Below, piece after piece: positions 59,113 through 64,000 of a stretch of DNA of 64,000 bases. The position numbers and the translations under genes are program-made. The notes beneath the pieces are model-generated. The model was not told the DNA's origin. It searched no databases and saw only the letters and a program-made list of their open reading frames with translations. Within the stretch, counting starts at the first letter, position 1. The number at the start of each line of letters is the position of its first letter. The stretch lies in contig JAMKCF010000060.1 in NCBI GenBank assembly GCA_023634235.1, positions 186,001-250,000 of the forward strand, in the 5' to 3' direction. This DNA is from Pisaster brevispinus. Its lineage: Eukaryota > Echinodermata > Asteroidea > Forcipulatida > Asteriidae.

Positions 59113-60833
59113 CTGACTCTGCCTTAGGTATCCCTGCATCCGAAAATTAGACTTTTACGGCCGTTGCGGGCAGGCTTCACACCGGAAAAGACCAGCAAGC
59201 GGGGACACTCCGAAAGCCCCGCAAAACATCAACGTGATTTTGCTGTAAAAAGACACAAATACAAAATAAGGAGGGTCACATCACCCCCAGGGCAATATCG
59301 AATCTGCACAATTTTAGTACCACTGTAAAGCCCGTTTCAAGGGCTCCCTCTCCTGTGAGTTTGGGGTTGCTGACGATTCTGTAGGCGAGGCGAGCTGCCT
59401 GGATGTTAGGCCCACCCCTTAGAGAAATAGGAAAACAAAAACCAGGGGTAATGGCCCAAAATAAAAGTGCGGTGATTTTGGGAATAAGTCCCGATCTAGG
59501 AGGGCTAGAGAGATGATTTTTTTACCTGACTCTGCCTTAGGTATCCCTGCATCCGAAAATTAGACTTTTACGGCCGTTGCGGGCAGGCTTCACACCGGAA
59601 AAGACCAGCAAGCGGGGACACTCCGAAAGCCCCCCAAAACATCAACTTGATTTTGCTGTAAAAAGACACAAATACAACATAAGGAGGGTCACATCACCCC
59701 CAGGGCAATATCGAATCTGCACAATTTTAGTACCACTGTAAAGCCCGTTTCAAGGGCTCCCTCTCCCGTGAGTTTGGGGTCACGGACGATTCTGTAGGCG
59801 AGGCGAGCGGCCTGGATGTTAGGCCTACCCCTAAGAAAAATTGAAAAAAAAACAACAAAAAAAAAAACCCAGAAGCAAGGTCGTGCCGGCAGAGGTCATG
59901 GCCCAAAATAAAAGTGCGGTGAATTTGGGAATAACTCCCGATCTAGGAGGGCTAGAGGGATGATTTTTTAACCTGACTCTGCCTTAGGTATTCCTGCATC
60001 CGAAAATTAGACTTTTACGGCCGTTGCGGGCAGGCTTCACACCGGAAAAGACCAGCAAGCGGGGACACTCCGAAAGCCCCGCAAAACATCAACGTGATTT
60101 TGCTGTAAAAAGACACAAATACAAAATAAGGAGGGTCACATCACCCCCAGGGCAATATCGAATCTGCACAATTTTAGTACCACTGTAAAGCCCGTTTCAA
60201 GGGCTCCCTCTCCCGTGAGTTTGGGGTTGCTGACGATTCTGTAGGCGAGGCGAGCGGCCTGGATGTTAGGCCCACCCCTTAGAGAAATAGGAAAACAAAA
60301 ACCAGGGGTAATGGCCCAAAATAAAAGTGCGGTGATTTTGGGAATAAGTCCCGATCTAGGAGGGCTAGAGAGATGATTTGTTTACCTGACTCTGCCTTAG
60401 GTATCTCTGCATCCGAAAATTAGACTTTTACGGCCGTTGCGGGCAGGCTTCACACCGGAAAAGACCAGCAAGCGGGGACACTCCGAAAGCCCCCCAAAAC
60501 ATCAACTTGATTTTGCTGTAAAAAGACACAATAACAAAATAAGGAGGGTCACATCACCCCCAGGGCAATATCGAATCTGCACAATTTTAGTACCACTGTA
60601 AAGCCCGTTTCAAGGGCTCCCTCTCCCGTGAGTTTGGGGTCGCTGACAATTCTGTAGGCGAGGCGAGCGGCCTGGATGTTAGGCCTACCCCTAAGAAAAA
60701 TTGAAAAAAAAAAAAAAAAAAAAAAAAACCCAGAAGCAAGGTCGTGCCGGCAGGGGTCATGGCCCAAAATAAAAGTGCGGTGAATTTGGGAATAACTCCC
60801 GATCTAGGAGGGCGATAGGGATGATTTTTTGGC
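59113..60833 (+). repeat. 1721-bp four-monomer higher-order unit, copy 1
   Basis: Starts are 59113 B (CTCCTGTGAG, GAGCTGCCTGG), 59526 A (ACAACATAAGG, GTCACGGACG, GGCAGAGGTC, CAACAA in the A-tract), 59973 B (GTATTCCTGC, end GATTTGTTTACC) and 60386 A (GTATCTCTGC, CACAATAAC, GCTGACAATTC, GGGCGATAGGG). These are two A/B dimers distinguishable from each other. Confidence 0.95.
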
Positions 60834-62556
60834 CTGACTCTGCCTTAGGTATCCCTGCATCCGAAAATTAGACTTTTACGGCCGTTGCGGGCAGGCTTCA
60901 CACCGGAAAAGACCAGCAAGCGGGGACACTCCGAAAGCCCCGCAAAACATCAACGTGATTTTGCTGTAAAAAGACACAAATACAAAATAAGGAGGGTCAC
61001 ATCACCCCCAGGGCAATATCGAATCTGCACAATTTTAGTACCACTGTAAAGCCCGTTTCAAGGGCTCCCTCTCCTGTGAGTTTGGGGTCGCTGACGATTC
61101 TGTAGGCGAGGCGAGCTGCCTGGATGTTAGGCCCACCCCTTAGAGAAATAGGAAAACAAAAACCAGGGGTAATGGCCCAAAATAAAAGTGCGGTGATTTT
61201 GGGAATAAGTCCCGATCTAGGAGGGCTAGAGAGATGATTTTTTTACCTGACTCTGCCTTAGGTATCCCTGCATCCGAAAATTAGACTTTTACGGCCGTTG
61301 CGGGCAGGCTTCATACCGGAAAAGACCAGCAAGCGGGGACACTCCGAAAGCCCCCCAAAACATCAACTTGATTTTGCTGTAAAAAGACACAAATACAACA
61401 TAAGGAGGGTCACATCACCCCCAGGGCAATATCGAATCTGCACAATTTTAGTACCACTGTAAAGCCCGTTTCAAGGGCTCCCTCTCCCGTGAGTTTGGGG
61501 TCACGGACGATTCTGTAGGCGAGGCGAGCGGCCTGGATGTTAGGCCTACCCCTAAGAAAAATTGAAAAAAAAAACAACAAAAAAAAAAAACCCAGAAGCA
61601 AGGTCGTGCCGGCAGAGGTCATGGCCCAAAATAAAAGTGCGGTGAATTTGGGAATAACTCCCGATCTAGGAGGGCTAGAGGGATGATTTTTTGGCCTGAC
61701 TCTGCCTTAGGTATTCCTGCATCCGAAAATTAGACTTTTACGGCCGTTGCGGGCAGGCTTCACACCGGAAAAGACCAGCAAGCGGGGACACTCCGAAAGC
61801 CCCGCAAAACATCAACGTGATTTTGCTGTAAAAAGACACAAATACAAAATAAGGAGGGTCACATCACCCCCAGGGCAATATCGAATCTGCACAATTTTAG
61901 TACCACTGTAAAGCCCGTTTCAAGGGCTCCCTCTCCCGTGAGTTTGGGGTTGCTGACGATTCTGTAGGCGAGGCGAGCGGCCTGGATGTTAGGCCCACCC
62001 CTTAGAGAAATAGGAAAACAAAAACCAGGGGTAATGGCCCAAAATAAAAGTGCGGTGATTTTGGGAATAAGTCCCGATCTAGGAGGGCTAGAGAGATGAT
62101 TTGTTTACCTGACTCTGCCTTAGGTATCTCTGCATCCGAAAATTAGACTTTTACGGCCGTTGCGGGCAGGCTTCACACCGGAAAAGACCAGCAAGCGGGG
62201 ACACTCCGAAAGCCCCCCAAAACATCAACTTGATTTTGCTGTAAAAAGACACAATAACAAAATAAGGAGGGTCACATCACCCCCAGGGCAATATCGAATC
62301 TGCACAATTTTAGTACCACTGTAAAGCCCGTTTCAAGGGCTCCCTCTCCCGTGAGTTTGGGGTCGCTGACAATTCTGTAGGCGAGGCGAGCGGCCTGGAT
62401 GTTAGGCCTACCCCTAAGAAAAATTGAAAAAAAAAAAAAAAAAAAAAAAAACCCAGAAGCAAGGTCGTGCCGGCAGGGGTCATGGCCCAAAATAAAAGTG
62501 CGGTGAATTTGGGAATAACTCCCGATCTAGGAGGGCGATAGGGATGATTTTTTGGC
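60834..62556 (+). repeat. 1723-bp four-monomer higher-order unit, copy 2
   Basis: Starts are 60834, 61247, 61696 and 62109, at offsets of 1721-1723 bp, with every marker of copy 1 retained. One new change is TTCATACCGG in the second monomer. The small offset differences sit in the A-tracts. Confidence 0.95.
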
Positions 62557-62969
62557 CTGACTCTGCCTTAGGTATCCCTGCATCCGAAAATTAGACTTTT
62601 ACGGCCGTTGCGGGCAGGCTTCACACCGGAAAAGACCAGCAAGCGGGGACACTCCGAAAGCCCCGCAAAACATCAACGTGATTTTGCTGTAAAAAGACAC
62701 AAATACAAAATAAGGAGGGTCACATCACCCCGAGGGCAATATCGAATCTGCACAATTTTAGTACCACTGTAAAGCCCGTTTCAAGGGCTCCCTCTCCCGT
62801 GAGTTTGGGGTCGCTGACGATTCTGTAGGCGAGGCGAGCGGCCTGGATGTTAGGCCCACCCCTTAGAGAAATAGGAAAACAAAAACCAGGGGTAATGGCC
62901 CAAAATAAAAGTGCGGTGATTTTGGGAATAAGTCCCGATCTAGGAGGGCTAGAGAGATGATTTTTTTAC
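62557..62969 (+). repeat. Type B monomer, reference copy (413 bp)
   Basis: A near-consensus type B unit, with one private change (CACCCCGAGGGC). It differs from type A by CCCCGC..ACGTG in the head, GGCCCACCCCTTAGAG then AAATAGG in place of GGCCTACCCCTAAG, a short GAAAACAAAAACC instead of the long poly(A), absence of the 20-bp segment, GGGGTAATGG for GGGGTCATGG, GATTTTGGGAATAAGTCC in the tail, and a GAGAGATGATTTTTTTACC end. Length is very constant (411-414 bp) because no expandable homopolymer is present. Confidence 0.95.
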
Positions 62970-64000
62970 CTGACTCTGCCTTAGGTATCCCTGCATCCGA
63001 AAATTAGACTTTTACGGCCGTTGCGGGCAGGCTTCACACCGGAAAAGACCAGCAAGCGGGGACACTCCGAAAGCCCCCCAAAACATCAACTTGATTTTGC
63101 TGTAAAAAGACACAAATACAACATAAGGAGGGTCACATCACCCCCAGGGCAATATCGAATCTGCACAATTTTAGTACCACTGTAAAGCCCGTTTCAAGGG
63201 CCCCCTCTCCCGTGAGTTTGGGGTCACGGACGATTCTGTAGGCGAGGCGAGCGGCCTGGATGTTAGGCCTACCCCTAAGAAAAATTGAAAAAAAAACAAC
63301 AAAAAAAAAAACCCAGAAGCAAGGTCGTGCCGGCAGAGGTCATGGCCCAAAATAAAAGTGCGGTGAATTTGGGAATAACTCCCGATCTAGGAGGGCTAGA
63401 GGGATGATTTTTTGGCCTGACTCTGCCTTAGGTATTCCTGCATCCGAAAATTAGACTTTTACGGCCGTTGCGGGCAGGCTTCACACCGGAAAAGACCAGC
63501 AAGCGGGGACACTCCGAAAGCCCCGCAAAACATCAACGTGATTTTGCTGTAAAAAGACACAAATACAAAATAAGGAGGGTCACATCACCCCCAGGGCAAT
63601 ATCGAATCTGCACAATTTTAGTACCACTGTAAAGCCCGTTTCAAGGGCTCCCTCTCCCGTGAGTTTGGGGTTGCTGACGATTCTGTAGGCGAGGCGAGCG
63701 GCCTGGATGTTAGGCCCACCCCTTAGAGAAATAGGAAAACAAAAACCAGGGGTAATGGCCCAAAATAAAAGTGCGGTGATTTTGGGAATAAGTCCCGATC
63801 TAGGAGGGCTAGAGAGATGATTTGTTTACCTGACTCTGCCTTAGGTATCTCTGCATCCGAAAATTAGACTTTTACGGCCGTTGCGGGCAGGCTTCACACC
63901 GGAAAAGACCAGCAAGCGGGGACACTCCGAAAGCCCCCCAAAACATCAACTTGATTTTGCTGTAAAAAGACACAATAACAAAATAAGGAGGGTCACATCA
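62557..64000 (+). repeat. Four-monomer higher-order unit, copy 3 (cut by window end)
   Basis: Starts are 62557, 62970, 63417 and 63830 (partial). The last three match the second to fourth monomers of the earlier copies. The first has reverted to consensus CTCCCGTGAG and GAGCGGCC, so it was replaced or is the ancestral state. The array continues past 64000. Confidence 0.94.

Larger units (their letters stand above)
1..64000 (+). repeat. Tandem satellite DNA array filling the window
   Basis: The whole window consists of head-to-tail copies of one monomer family, all on the + strand. I indexed 150 copies by the first C of CTGACTCTGCC (rarely CTGAATCTGCC, CAGACTCTGCC, CTGACCCTGCC or CTGACTCTACC). 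Intervals are 411-414 bp (type B) or about 442-458 bp (type A, varying with poly(A) length). The exceptions are 596 bp (from 9636), 358 bp (from 23471, 39303, 42325, 44809, 46919), 95 bp (from 40104) and 691 bp (from 58422). Copies differ by a few substitutions each. No stretch lies outside the repeat, so no inserted transposon, gene or RNA gene is present. The array runs off both ends. This is typical of eukaryotic satellite heterochromatin; species and chromosomal position cannot be read from the sequence, and I do not recognise the family. Open frames of 60-122 codons in the repeats are not supported as genes. Confidence 0.98.

Noticed and set aside
1..64000. CRISPR array, because of regular repeats.
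   Set aside because: The repeating unit is over 400 bp with no short repeat and unique-spacer pattern; everything repeats.
1..64000. Ribosomal or other tandem gene cluster.
   Set aside because: The unit is too short, has no recognisable rRNA, 5S, snRNA, histone or tRNA sequence, and degrades freely by deletion.
1..64000. Assembly artefact producing the exact higher-order duplications.
   Set aside because: Not excluded, but the copies differ by scattered substitutions and poly(A) changes, and several chimeric joins are unique, which fits real sequence better than simple looping. Read support is needed to settle it.

Overview
The whole 64 kb window is one uninterrupted tandem satellite array. 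I found no gene, RNA gene, transposon, unique sequence or array edge. Indexing every monomer by the first C of its CTGACTCTGCC start motif gives 150 starts, at 9, 455, 913 and so on to 63830, all on the + strand in head-to-tail order. Apart from eight abnormal intervals, spacing falls into two classes: 411-414 bp and about 442-458 bp. The window begins and ends inside the array, so the array is longer than 64 kb. This arrangement points to eukaryotic constitutive heterochromatin (centromeric, pericentromeric, subtelomeric or sex/B chromosome). I do not recognise the monomer and cannot name the species. Recurrent CpG-to-TpG/CpA variants suggest a genome that methylates CpG; that is inference.

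Two monomer types alternate. Type A (about 446 bp) has CCCCCC..ACTTG in its head, a poly(A) tract of mostly about 20-30 nt (up to 45 in hybrids), a 20-bp segment absent from B, and GAATTTGGGAATAACTCC in its tail. Type B (413 bp) has CCCCGC..ACGTG, TTAGAGAAATAGG in place of the long poly(A), and GATTTTGGGAATAAGTCC. An A+B pair of about 860 bp is the basic higher-order unit. Hybrid monomers (A head with B tail, or the reverse) are common and indicate crossover or conversion inside monomers.

Layout. 1-2640: a three-monomer unit of about 1317 bp, twice. 1772-7024: a four-monomer block copied about 3.48 kb away, with a dimer duplication between the copies. 7469-9635: an A/B dimer subfamily. 9636-10231: a 596-bp chimeric monomer. 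10232-17522: a regular B/A ladder. 17523-23470: 826-bp hybrid dimers inside a 2543-bp unit. 23471-33767: ordinary dimers plus a 358-bp deletion monomer. 33768-38445: a private GATCAAGG subfamily. 38446-40198: deletion monomers of 358 and 95 bp. 40199-45166: a 2484-bp unit, twice. 44809-48576: a 2110-bp unit, nearly twice. 49403-58008: a nine-monomer unit of 3874 bp and an expanded second copy. 58422-59112: a second chimera. 59113-64000: a 1721-1723-bp four-monomer unit, 2.8 copies.

No proteins are proposed. Many monomers contain open frames of 60-122 codons, but these are by-products of near-identical repeats. On the minus strand the poly(A) reads as poly-Phe, and tract length alone decides which upstream frame joins which downstream frame. 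Per-monomer elements that could matter are the poly(A) tract, two small hairpins, an AATAAA hexamer followed by GT-rich sequence, and about 19 CpGs. No canonical CENP-B box was seen in the consensus.
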